Shown here: positions 42,782 to 54,246 of the stretch, piece by piece
Layout of the letters: each line of letters starts with the position of its first letter
Position numbering within the stretch: position 1 is the stretch's first letter
DNA from: Triops longicaudatus
Lineage: Eukaryota > Arthropoda > Branchiopoda > Notostraca > Triopsidae
DNA length: 64,000 nucleotides
Assembly (NCBI GenBank): GCA_022885665.1
Contig: JAGQDJ010000003.1
Coordinates: 593,711-657,710 of the forward strand
Direction of reading: 5' to 3'
Program-made: the position numbers and the translations under genes
Notes under the pieces: generated by a model
What the model was told of the DNA's origin: nothing
Databases searched by the model: none
The model's input: only the letters and a program-made list of their open reading frames with translations

Positions 42782-45700
42782 TTACACAAAAGAGCCAACA
42801 GAGGCGGGGACGATGAGAATGGACGTTTTGGACAAGACATCAAAGCCTTTATGCAAAACACACACTTTAGGGAAGCCTAATGCCAACAGCGCGTGAGCAA
42901 ACTGCAGACTTAGGTCATTCCGACTGCTTCCAACAATGGCCAGGATCTTGACGCCCTTTTCTGCCTCCAGAACTTCCGTCTCCGGCGTTCGAATCAAACT
43001 GCCATCGGCGTTAAAAGCACTCGCAAATGGAATGTTTAAGCTGTTGGGCACAGCACCTCTTTGAAACCTGAAATAAATAAATAATACATTTAAAAAATCT
43101 GGTAATGACAAAAAATAAAATAAAAAATGACAAAAAAATTCCAGTAGGAGTTCAATCAATTCCTTAACGGAAAAAAATGCTACTACTTATTGTCATGCCT
43201 CATGAACTAGGCGAACATTTTTAAGTCGTTTTTCGCAAGAAAAGTAAAAAAAAATATTAAAAATAAAACGAAAGGATTTTACTTATCGGTATCCCGTACG
43301 TCGAACACTCTTAGAATAGGTTTGGGGTATTTTGATCGAGTCAGGTCTAATAAGTCTATCAGGTCCGCTGCGCTAATCCGAGGCACTTTTTCCGACTTAA
43401 GAGTGGGTAAACTTATTGGATCCATCCCCTGTTGAACACCCATGGGTAAAAAAAAAGTATAATTTACAAAGGTAAGACTTACTAATGAAGGCGAGCTAAA
43501 TTCGTTGTCCCAGTGAACTAAATCTTGCTGCGATTTCTTCCTAGTTTCCGAAAACGGCTGAAACTGCCGATACGTAATGCTTTCTGGCGTACGGCAAAAA
43601 CAGTCTATGGAATCTTTCACCACTTTCTCCATATCAATATCTTGAAAAACGTACAAATTGACCAAGAAATTCGTCGAGAAACTGTTCGTCTTTCTATTAA
43701 AGCTTTATTTTTTTTTTTTATAAGCGTTAATACCTGGCATGTCTGAAAAAAGCAAAATGCACTCATTAAAGCCTGAGGAAAGTAGCGTAGCTCGCAGCTG
43801 TTTCAAAACAGCGAATCCGACACAAAGCGGGAATGAGTGATTGCCTAAAAGCAAATTGTCCCACAGATGGAAGATTTTATGCAGTGGAAAGACGTCTGCA
43901 AAGAAACCAACATTAGAAAGAAATAAAAAAATGTCAACGAAAAGAAATGACATAAAACGTACGGGCAAACATGGTCAGAAACCACGGAATCGCGTACAAA
44001 TCTGGGACGAAACCAATACTCTCTAAGTGATTGGACAACTCGGGGTCATGGAAGGCAATAAGATGGGCAAATTTGGCCAAATATTCCTGGATAACGGCGG
44101 AATTATCTTGCAAGAAGAAGCCGTGCAAATATTTCGGAATGAATGCAGAAACACACGCATAAGCCAACGCTGTTAAAGAGAAAAACGTTACTAAATCAAA
44201 CTACGTTCGAAAGCTTATCCACAAAGTCAGGAAAATCACCTTCATCGTTGAAGTTCAAGTACAAAAACGGCGCACATAAGGAATCTAAGCCTTGCCAGTA
44301 CACATACTGGGGATGACTAGCTACCCATGCCTTCAGAACGCGTTTGAATTTACGATGACCTTCGGGAGATGCTAACAAATCCATATATTGATGACAGCGG
44401 GGAACGTCCACTTCAATCTGAAAGAATCATGGATAAACTAAGACAATTAAAATAATAAAAAATTAAATAATTAAAATATCCTAGCAAGTATACAACACAA
44501 TTCACTCACAGACTTTTTTTTCCAATATTTTTCCTTTTTCCATAAACAAAGAATTCGCCGATCTTGGGCTATTTTCCTTGTTGGCAGAAAAAAAAAAACG
44601 AGAAAAACGAAAAACATCGGAAAAAATCTGTATAGGAGATTTCATACCTGCAAATTTACTGCACTATAAGTCTATTTTTTTAATTGTCCAGTTAAATACA
44701 ATGCAAAACTGAGCCTAGCATATGCCACAGGAAATAAAACAAATAAAAAAATAAATTAAAATAGCGTATGAAAAGATGTCATCGAAAATAAAACACGGCA
44801 AATGGGAGAAAAATGTGTGTTGAATGTGTCAACATTACTAAAAGACTTGGATGTGACATTTACTTGTCGATCGGTGGCAGTGGGCGTTTCTTTATCAATA
44901 GCAGCGTAAACAGCTTCGTAGCCTGCTTCCACTCGCAAAATTGACGCCCATGTGAAGCCTCGGTACAAGGGTGGAATGTCTTGCCTCGCTTCTTTCACCA
45001 ACAGACTCCTTTTCACAGGATAAGCCTGTCGAAATGAATTTTAAAAAAATCAACCCAAATCAATTTTAAAGTATTCATTTATTTTATGATTTATTTTGTA
45101 TGTAAAATTAACACGAATTGAATTTTACCTTTAATAAGCGTTCAAAAAGCGCTATTCGATGTAACTGGTATTCTATATCCTTTTCGCGGATGAGCAAAGG
45201 CAAGGACGCGGCGTCTTTGAGGCTCGGTGGCCTTTCCATAGGCTCCAATGGAGGTTCGAAGACGTCACAAGGTACGCAACGAAACCTTTCGTGCAAAGCG
45301 GTCAAGTCCACTGCGACTACTGTTGTATCAAACAACACTGCGCGATCTTTCGGTTGTCCAAAACTTTCACCTTCCTCCAAAATTAGCCTTATAGGCAAAA
45401 TATAAACACAAATCAATACAACAGGCAAAAGAAATTAGAAAAATAAAAAAAAGTAATAAAATAATAAAATAAATTAAAGAAACAGAAATTATATAAAATT
45501 GTATAACGAATAATATTCGTGTCTTACACGGGCAAGATGCAAATAGGAGGTATGGGGTGAATTAACCCCTGTTTAACCAGCTCAGCTTCCGGATCTCCAC
45601 CAGCCAATTGCCACAAGTAATATGCTTCATGCAAAGGTCTTTGAGAAAGCAAGCTCTCTTTAAACCGCGCTTCGGTCGGAGAAGAAATTTGGTCGGAAGA

Positions 45701-46931
45701 ATGGCTCGATTCCCCTCCAGAGTTAGAACAAAACGAACACGACAATTCCGATGAATTTAAATGCGAAAAGAGACTATGCTTTAATAACGATTCGGATGTT
45801 GATCGCTCCGAAGGCAAAATTTTCAGACATTGTTCGATAAAGTCTTTGACGCACGGTCGTAAAGCCTGTAAATCGAAAACACATTGTACATGAATTACTT
45901 GACTTGCATGAACATAAATGAGTTTAGCGAGATAAAATATATTAGAAACTTAAAAGAGGTTCGTACTTTTGTTCCGGGATGCATTTACTTTTTAATTAAG
46001 ATTAAATATTTTTTTTACTTTTAATTTACCTGCCACTCAGACGCAGCTCCAAGTTCATGTACAAGTCTTTCACAAGCGGAATCCGTGCAATAAATCAGCC
46101 CACAAATTTTTCTGAAAATGGCTCCAATTTTCGTATGCGGCCACAAAATTTTGCCCGTGAGTAACTCTAACGAAATTACGCCCAAGGACCAAACATCTAC
46201 TGCAGGTGTAAAATGGGGAGTATAATCTGCCGGGTAGAATGTGTCATCGGATGTGGGTTTCGAACGAGTATCGGAAAAGAGAATCTCAGGAGCTAGGTAC
46301 TTAGGAAACCTTCAAAAACTTAAGTTTTAGAATGATCAAACTTTTATCAATTCGGAATATTACCCTGCGGGGAAAGAGACTAGACTACCGCCTTCTGTCA
46401 TACAATATAACCCGTAGTTAAATAACTTGCCAGATCCGTCACTGGTAACGGTAATATTTTCTAGCGACAAATGGCGATGACTCATTTGCTTTTCATGAAG
46501 GTAACAAAGTCCTTCGAGTGTATGTGATAATAATCGAACTTTGTCGTGGAAAGAGTAGGTCGGAAGATGGAGTATAGACTTGAGATTCGTTGAATGAAAT
46601 TCTGACACGATTATCATACGTTCTAAAAAATAAGAAAGAATAAATAAATTATTCTAAAAATAACAATTTAAACATGCGAAAGATGAAAAAATTTACCATG
46701 TTTGCCTCTAACAAGGTCTAGGTATGTACAAAGACGTGGATGTTTCATCGACTTCAGCTTCTGAAAGTTGCCTAAGATTTTAACCGAATTCGGCGTTAAG
46801 GGTAAGCCATTGCTTCCGCACGATTCGGCGGGGTGTTTCGCTGCGAAAAATGTCGTTAGACCGAATTTAGCATCACCTAAGCTTGAGGTCCACGCAATAT
46901 GGTCAGAAATGGATAATTTCTGAGTTCCCAT
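42782..46931 (-). CDS. TBCK: TBCK, TBC domain-containing protein kinase-like protein
   Basis: A pseudokinase, TBC and rhodanese protein linked to mTOR signalling and endosomal trafficking (FERRY complex). Exons in coding order: 46931-46697, 46622-46364, 46309-46030, 45865-45528, 45387-45129, 45025-44864, 44417-44240, 44169-43963, 43895-43734, 43640-43483, 43428-43283, 43067-42782; about 889 residues, matching animal TBCK. The kinase-like domain lacks a glycine loop, its HRD reads HRHLSLEN and its DFG reads FNYG, so it is catalytically dead, as known for TBCK. The TBC domain keeps the Arg finger (IEVDVPR) and the Gln finger (YVYWQGLDSL), so Rab-GAP activity is possible. The C-terminal rhodanese-like domain (LRVFDVRDTDKFQRGAVPNS) has VGSSRND where an active-site Cys loop would be. 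Confidence 0.97.
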
Positions 46932-47325
46932 GCCTTAAAGTCCCCAAAATCTGCAAGCAGACGATATATTTTTTCCCTGTTTATATTTTTCTTGTCAGCT
47001 GACAAAGGGGGCGTTGACTGACAGATTCTTGCAAACAATATTTTTACAAAACCTTGCCAAATTCTATCCTTAAACGGAGAAGTGCATTAGACTGGGACAG
47101 AAATTAGCAAAAGAAAGTGGGACATTTCATATTCCATCCAAGGCGCCCTGCACCTCAATACACCTTCGCGTAGATTCAGTTCGCGTTTCAGACTTTAGCG
47201 CAATTGAAATGGGGATTTTGAATTTGAGTTAGACGTGGCGGTTGTGTTTTGTCCGTTTCTTTCTTTTTGTTCGAGCTTTTCCTAATATTTTACTGAAAAA
47301 ACTTGTGATCTGCATTTAATAAACC
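46932..47325. other. Divergent promoter region TBCK / Lys-rich gene
   Basis: 394 bp between two ATG codons on opposite strands, a likely bidirectional promoter. No TATA box or repeat was obvious. Confidence 0.5.
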
Positions 47326-50300
47326 ATGTCTCAGTTGCTTGAAGAAGAGCTTATGCTCACGCTAAACTCCAGATTTTTATTCAACCTGAAACAATCATCT
47401 GTAGCTGCACTAGGAGTTGAGGGCCAAATAAAAATCTACAAATTCTTACTCCAGCTTTACGATTACTCGTGGACGTGGGAACCTCAAAGCGGCAAAGCAG
47501 ATGTGCCAAACTCCAAAGTTTTAAAATCAGATCTCTTTGCAATCCATGGGTAAATTAAATCAAATCAGAGCGATTTATTATCTTGATTAATATTTGTAAA
47601 AATTCTAGTTACCTTAAGCGGATGGATTTGGGCCATTTGGCTTCTAAACCCGATGACGTGATAACGGGCACGAAGATTGTACGAATTCTCCAAGCGATAA
47701 TCGACAAACTGGAGACACGGTTCGACAAAGGGCTCCGAGAACGCATCAACAAGCTTCACAAGAAAGAGTTGCTCACAGCTGCCAAATCTGTTGTCAAGAA
47801 AGTACCGTCAGCACCAAAAGCTGGCCAAGACTTTCAAGACTATTCTGCTAATAATATAAAAAAATTGGAGCAGCTGAACGCCATCCCTTGCGGGAAACAA
47901 CTCCCGAGAACTCCAGTCAAAATGCCGCTTCGTGACGCAAACACCGAAATGAAAGATTTGGCAGCTAGTGACCAAGATGATCACCACGCCTTGAATTCAA
48001 CTTATCTTCTCCAAACCTCCGATTCCATCCCTAGCTCTGAGCAAAATCCAAATCTCGAGAAAGCCGAAGTTGAGGCCAAACCCGAACCTGCAATGAACAA
48101 TACTTTCATCGTGGCTACGAACAAAATAAAGGATAAAATTCACCGTGAAAAGATCATTCCCACGAAAACTGTAACCAGCCAAGATTCGAGAGATCCAAAT
48201 CCTGATCAAGAATCAAGAGTAACTGGACACTTAAACAGTACTTTTACTTTGGAACCCCCATCTATTCCTTCTGAACCTGTTCTCGTGCTACCTGCAAGGG
48301 TGAAAAAACCTTCTGGCAAGAACAAGCTCCAAAGTCGCGCTGTGAAAGATGGTCTTCAAGTACTGACCCCCGGATTGGATGCCACCGCTGCTAAATCTTT
48401 AAATGAAGGAAATCACATTCCAGAAGCAGTCAGTACCGAAAGCCCTTTAAAGCAGGCAGAACTTCCAGAGCTAGACGTCGATGCTGTTACCGCTGAAGTG
48501 GATAAAGGTGCGGAGAATTTTGATACTTCCCGAAAACGGAAGGCTGAACGGATTGAATCTTGTGATGAATTGCCATCACACGGGGCAGGTAATTCAAATT
48601 GACAAAAGAATTTATTTTATAAAAAAATAATGAAGACATAAAAATAACACTTGAAGTATAAGTTATAAAGTATTTAGAAAATCAATTGATTTTAAGGTTT
48701 TGTATAAAAACAGAATCGAAGTGATAATCTGGGATGTTTCCAAACTTTAATGGATTCCTTTAATTGCGTAGATCCTACAGGCAGCGGAAACGGACAAAAC
48801 GAAGAAAGTGGCAATGGAAAAGACGGCAACGTTGTGGAACACAGATCGAAAAGTACCAGAAGGGCCAAATCGCCCCAGCAAAAGGGAAGAATGCCCGCTG
48901 AAGCAGCTCAGGACAATCGCGACACGGATGGCATCGTAAATGGTAAACTTCATACCAACTCGAAAACTGAATGTATTTTCTTGAATGTATTTAGGCCTGG
49001 CAGTGAGCGAAGACAGCCAGTCTCAGGAAATCACAAGTGCGACGGACACCGACGCACAGAAGGGCCAGTCGAATGTCACTAAAAGGGGGAAGCGGGGTTT
49101 GCCGAAGGGAAAACGGGCCATTGAAGGACAGGACGAGTCTTCCGTCAGCAAGAACAAGACCAACGACAAACACAACAGTGTGGATGGTAAGCATGCTTCT
49201 AGACGAATTCTGACAGATCTAGTTTGTCATTTATCCTTCAACTGTTTTAGTTAAGTTGAAAAGAGCTTTAAAAATTTCGGACTGGTTTGACTGTTGAAAT
49301 TGCCTCGAAATTAAATTTGGTTAAATTAGTTGTTTGATCTTCGATCATTTGATCTTTGCTTGAATTCAAACAGGTTCGGCAGATAACAGAAACGCCAACG
49401 GAAACGATGGAAATGTTTTAAAGGGCAAATCGAAAAGTACCAGGAGGGCGAAGGCGGGGCTGTCAAAGGGTCAAACGCCCACTGAAGCCATCCTTGACGA
49501 TCGCAGCAAGACCGTAGTTAGTGACGAGGCTGGTGTTGGTGGTAAGCTTGCTATCGTCCAGTTCTAATTGATTTAATTCCTCATTAATTCAGTAACTTCT
49601 GTGATTTTGCTAAAAACTGTTAAAATTTGCTAAAAACTGAAAAAGATTGGAACGAAATGACAACTTACTTTAAGGCAACGTCGAAGTGAACGAATTTAAG
49701 CATTATATAAGCATTATATATATAACATTTTAAAGAATCGAGAGAACTTTTTCGATTTAAAAAAAATATTGCATCGAAATTTTGTATTGTACGTTGAAAT
49801 TGAATTTATTTCCGTTTATTTTTGTATGTAAAAAAATATGCTAATTTATCAATTCGAAGTACAGTTAATATTCTCTTTAATGTTCGCAGACCTGGCAAGT
49901 AGCGAAGACAGTGTAAGTCAAGAAATTCCTACCGACAGCAAAGGTGACGGCAAGGAAGACAAGCCTAAGAGTACAAGAACGGCCAAAACGTCATTACGAA
50001 GGGCAAAGCAGCCCTCCCGTACGGATCAAGACGACCACAGCCTCAGTAAGGTCAAAGGAGAGGATGAAGGTCGAGATCTGGATGGTAAGCTTTCTATCAA
50101 GACAAATCCATTTTTTTATTGACTCAAGTCAAATTTTTTGGGCTTGAGCTTATCTTTCAATTTTAACGTCTATCAAATCTCATTTTCTTCTTCAAGGTGA
50201 CGTCGTGGACGGTAAGCTAGCTACCAAGACTACGAAATCGAACGCAAAGGCAGCTGAACCACAAGAGGCCGTTTCTGAGTCAGAGTCCAATAAAGTTTCC

Positions 50301-50849
50301 CATCCTAAGTCCAGCGAAAAAACAGAACGCAAAGGAAAGCGAAAAGCCAGTTCGTTCGAAGAAGAAAAGCAAGAAGACAAAACTGATGGAAAGGAATCAG
50401 CTGGTGCACCTGAAAGTGCGCCGAAAAAGGATCGCGCCAAGAGAACAGCTGATGGCCACAACGATGTTAAACCTGCTTCCAGTACTGGCCAGAAGAAAGC
50501 TAAGGTTAGTGAAGAAGAAGGCTCGCCACAAAAGACCTATGGCGAGCCGGGCAAGAAGGCCGGACGGAAAGGAAGTAGGAAAGGAAATATAACGGAACAG
50601 GACAAGCAGACTGAAGACGTGAAAAAGAGCGAGAAGTTGGAAATTGGAGAGAAAGAGTTGGATACCAATGCTACCGAAAAGGAAAACTTGCCGTCCAAGA
50701 AAAAAGCACAAAGCGTTAAGCAGAATGCCACGGTAGTCGCTGCAGAAACCAAGCAATCCGTTAAAGCTTCTGATAAGTCAAGCGAAGAGACTGTTGTTCC
50801 TAAGCGTACCCTGCGTTCCCGCAAGCAAGTTAATTATTTTGAAGATTAA
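47326..50849 (+). CDS. Uncharacterised Lys/Glu/Ser-rich protein with duplicated exon pair
   Basis: Exons 47326-47549, 47609-48588, 48781-48942, 48995-49186, 49374-49541, 49890-50084 and 50197-50849 give about 857 residues. Residues 1-140 look globular and helical (LNSRFLFNLKQSSVAALGVE, TKIVRILQAIIDKLETRFDK). The middle carries three spaced copies of a short motif, LNSTYLL, MNNTFIV and LNSTFTL, at about 203, 237 and 283. From residue 400 on the chain is disordered, basic and acidic, with repeated SKSTRRAK and LAxSEDSxSQEI units, ending KRTLRSRKQVNYFED. Exons 3 and 5 are similar to each other, as are 4 and 6, all in phase 1, so a two-exon cassette was duplicated. A nuclear or chromatin/mitotic role is a guess from composition only. 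Exon 3 may start at 48772 instead. Confidence 0.75.
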
Positions 50850-51425
50850 ATTCCCAGGTATTGAATACGGATACACTGACATTGGGAAGAAATAACTTTT
50901 TATGCATTTTTACAGGTTTGGCCTGCCTGAAACGTTTTTTATACTGCTCTTTGTGAACCACGTCTCTTTATGTCTTTAATGGAAACCTTACGGTCTTGGA
51001 TGAATTTGGGCGTCCGATGCAAGCAATGCAAGTGGTTATACAAACTATAAATATACTTCAAGGAATTTGGTGGGCAGAGAATTCGAACTATAAGTCTAAT
51101 AATAGTAGCGAAGATCCACATGTAAATATTCACAGTTGTAAAGAAATGTTTCATATGTGAAACACGTGATTGTCCGGATTGCTTGTAATAATAAACTAAT
51201 GTTTTACGCTCTTTTAACTGTGGACTTGTATTAGTCTCATTAATCTTTGGTAGTAACCAGTAACAGGTGAATAAGTTAGGTCAACAGGGGTCAAGTAAAG
51301 GAAGTGAGCAAGCATAGATTGAACACTCAAAACTACAATGGAAGGGTATGTAAACAAAAACAGGTTCACAGTACAAAAGATAACCCCTCAACAGTATAAA
51401 AAAGAACAGTAAATGGAAAAGGCGT
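50850..51425. other. Intergenic (convergent 3' flanks)
   Basis: Between the Lys-rich gene (+) and the first calponin-family gene (-). AATAAA occurs near 51190 on the + strand. No other feature was seen. Confidence 0.5.
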
Positions 51426-52246
51426 TCATTTCCCGAGCAGAATTTTACGCGTGGCACCGAAACTTTGTCCAGACTGATTGGCACCTCGGTTCGTTCCCGC
51501 TTGCAAGCCTATGACGGTTTCGCCGGCGCGTAATTGTTCTTCGCTGAAATTCCTTCGGTTTTCTTCAGCGGGTTTGGGGCCCAAGTAAGGTCCTTTCCAT
51601 TCAGGGTGGCGGTAGGTCTACAATTACGATAAAGGTATGATCAATCTGTTGGCACTGCCGTGGATTAGCTAATGAGACAACGTACGGTTCTGCCCAAGGC
51701 AAAAAGAGTAGCGGCTACGGCAGCGATGTCCTTTTTTTCCCACAAGTCTGTCGTCTGGAAGACGTCCAACTCGGGCACTCCGTATTCTTTGCACGCCGCT
51801 TGGAACCTTAAGAGTTCATAAATATTGTTCATCGCTTAAACTACAACCAGCTTGAAAGACAAATAGACATACTTGCTAATGTTTTCCATCAGCTTGAACT
51901 GCCCGCCGCTGGTGTTAATCTTGGGAATGGAACCCGGTTGCAGAACGTTCATGACTTTGCACAGCAATACGCCGTCCTGCAGAGCGTCTTCGAAACTGGC
52001 GCCTGTTGCAGCAAATTATGTAACAATGAGCAACTTCTTTTTAACCTTGTTTCGATTTGCAAGGCTAGTGATGATAAAATTTACCTGCCGGGAACTTTTC
52101 TCCAGTCACGGCTTCAATCCAAACTTGGGCTTCTTGTTCTTGGTCAGGGTCCCGGCGACCTGCAGACTGTTGACAAAAAAAGATAACAGGGTATAAGGTG
52201 CTGGTCGGTGTTTTGACAAAAGTTTTGCCCGCGTAGGAGAAGCCAT
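51426..52246 (-). CDS. Calponin/transgelin family muscle protein (Mp20-like)
   Basis: An actin-binding, single calponin-homology (CH) domain protein, like insect muscle protein 20. Exons in coding order: 52246-52229 (tentative), 52166-52085, 52002-51873, 51806-51686, 51617-51426; about 180 residues. CH landmarks: EAQVWIEAVTGEKFPAG, FEDALQDGVLLCKVMNVLQP, INTSGGQFKLMENISKF, KEYGVPELDVFQTTDLWEKK. The C-terminal calponin-like repeat reads GLQAGTNRGANQSGQSFGAT, ending RKILLGK as in Mp20. The first exon (MASPTR) keeps the frame only with a GC-AG intron (donor gcaaaa); otherwise the true first exon lies further upstream. Confidence 0.88.
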
Positions 52247-53311
52247 TTCCGCCGGATGAAAACAAACTAGGACCCATTGGTCACGTGCCAAGGTCCGTGT
52301 TAAACTTAGCACGCAGTTGGTGCAATACTGAACGCGTGGGCTGCGAACATTTCGTGCCTTTCGGATTGACCGTTCCTGCCGCTTTTTGAGTACGAAAAAA
52401 AAAGCTTGAACTCGGCGTCTTTATTATTGAAACAAAGCTAATTTTCATTCAGAATAGTTATTCTTAGCCGACTAACAAGACAACACAGCTGTTCTTAATG
52501 AAGCGAGGACGCTCCACTCCTTTTAGAACGCATTCTAAAAGTCTTAGTCCTAACTTTTCTAACATTTCCCTTGAAAAACCTGCCAGAATGTAAATGACCC
52601 CGTTGGAGGCAATCGGAGGTAATGGACGAAGCCAGGTGCGAGTCTAAAATTGTGAGCATTTTATGGCTTATCAAACACATGTTTCTGCAGCGCTAAAATT
52701 TGACGCTGATTTCACCACTTGAAATAGCTACCCAAATGAATCCGTTTTTTACTGACGTCTTGAAAGACTCTACCTTAAAGCTACACCCAAAAGATTTATT
52801 TACCGGTGAACCCATGTACTGGCAAACGTTCCGGACCACCTTCACACGACTGTGAAGGACGAAATTGGCCAATTGACGAACATTCTGACGTGTCCCCAAG
52901 AACTAACAACGCTTGAAAGATAGTCTCTGTAAGACGTGCTCGATGACAGTTTGATTTGGCTTTTACGACAGCAATGCACAGCGAAAACTCTCACGCGCTC
53001 TCCATTCCAAAGCATTTTGAAGGCTCGGGCGCGCCGAAGACGCTTCGGTATTGAGTCGTGGCTCCCAGCCAAAGTTTGCAAGAAGCCCACATTTTCCCTC
53101 TGTGAGCCTTTTCCGATCTTCTCCCACTACCTGGTTCTCATTTCAAGACTTGGGCAAAGAGACAGTGGAACGTCCGAGGGAGAGAAAGGTCCCGCGTCCC
53201 AAGCGTCCGACCCTCAGTTTCCTACCAGCATCTCAAGTGCTTCACTTCCGCCCAACTCAGCTCTTTTTTATTTTTTATTTCTCCTTTTCGCTGAAGTCTT
53301 TGTACGTTACG
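52247..53311. other. Divergent region between two calponin-family genes
   Basis: About 1.07 kb between the starts of the two head-to-head paralogs, likely holding both promoters. Open frames here are overlapping and lack domain signatures. Nothing else supported. Confidence 0.5.
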
Positions 53312-54246
53312 ATGCCGGTAAGCAGACACGGGTGAAGTTATTTAAATTTGCTACCCAAAGAAGTGTCGTAATAACGACGAAGTGTGTAGATTACTGCCAT
53401 TAACCACGTCGAGTTAAATTCGTGCCACTACCGTGTTTAACCCGCGTCTGGCCTCCTTTTTCGACTAATGACGCGCTATATTTAACCCCGTTTTTCTTTC
53501 AAAAGGACAACACATCAGTTTAACACACGGCTTGTGGAAAAAAAGGTGGTTAAAACGTAATGTTGTTAGGGTCGCAACAAGGAGCAGGAGAAAGAAGTTT
53601 TGGACTGGATCGAAGCAGTTGTGGGCGAAAAACTGCCGGGTGGTGCTTACGAAGATGTCTTGAAAGACGGCGTAGTCCTCTGCAAATTAATTAATAAAAT
53701 CGCTCCAGGCTCTGTTAACAAGATCCAGACCAGTGGAGGAAGCTTCAAACTCATGGAGAACATCCAAAGGTGAGATTCTGCAGACATACTTCCTAATCTG
53801 TGTCCTCTTTCTATACTTCATCTACCATTTCAACGTTTTCTACTGCTATTTAATTATTTCTGATAACTGTTCACTTTAGATTCCAGCAAGCCGTAAGGAA
53901 ATATGGAGTGCCGGACGAAGAAATTTTCCAGACTGCCGATCTTTTTGAACGACGAAATATTCCTCAAGTGACTTTGTGTTTGTACGCGTTAGGGAGAATT
54001 GTAAGTCTTGTAGTGCTTTTCAATACCCGGGGTAGGAATAGTAATGCAGTTTTTATATAACAGACCCAGAAACACCCGGAGTACCAAGGCCCGCGACTGG
54101 GTCCGAAAATGGCTGAAGAATGCAAGCGCGAATTCACCGAAGATCAGCTGCGTGCGTCCGAGGGCCATTTATCCCTCCAAGCAGGCTTTAACAAGGGAGC
54201 TTCGCAAGCCGGATTAGGTTCCTTTGGCAATACTCGGCACATGTGA
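53312..54246 (+). CDS. Calponin/transgelin family protein (myophilin/CG5023/Chd64-like)
   Basis: A single-CH actin-binding protein. Exons 53312-53317, 53570-53769, 53880-54000 and 54064-54246 give about 169 residues. The first exon encodes only Met-Pro before a gtaagc donor; the protein then reads GRNKEQEKEVLDWIEAVVGE. CH landmarks: VLKDGVVLCKLINKIAPGSV, TSGGSFKLMENIQRF, KYGVPDEEIFQTADLFERR. The calponin-like repeat is SLQAGFNKGASQAGLGSFGN, ending TRHM, as in Chd64-type transgelins. It shares the positions of the introns after the MENI-x-K/R and ALGR segments with the neighbouring minus-strand paralog, so the two are ancient duplicates in head-to-head arrangement. Confidence 0.92.
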
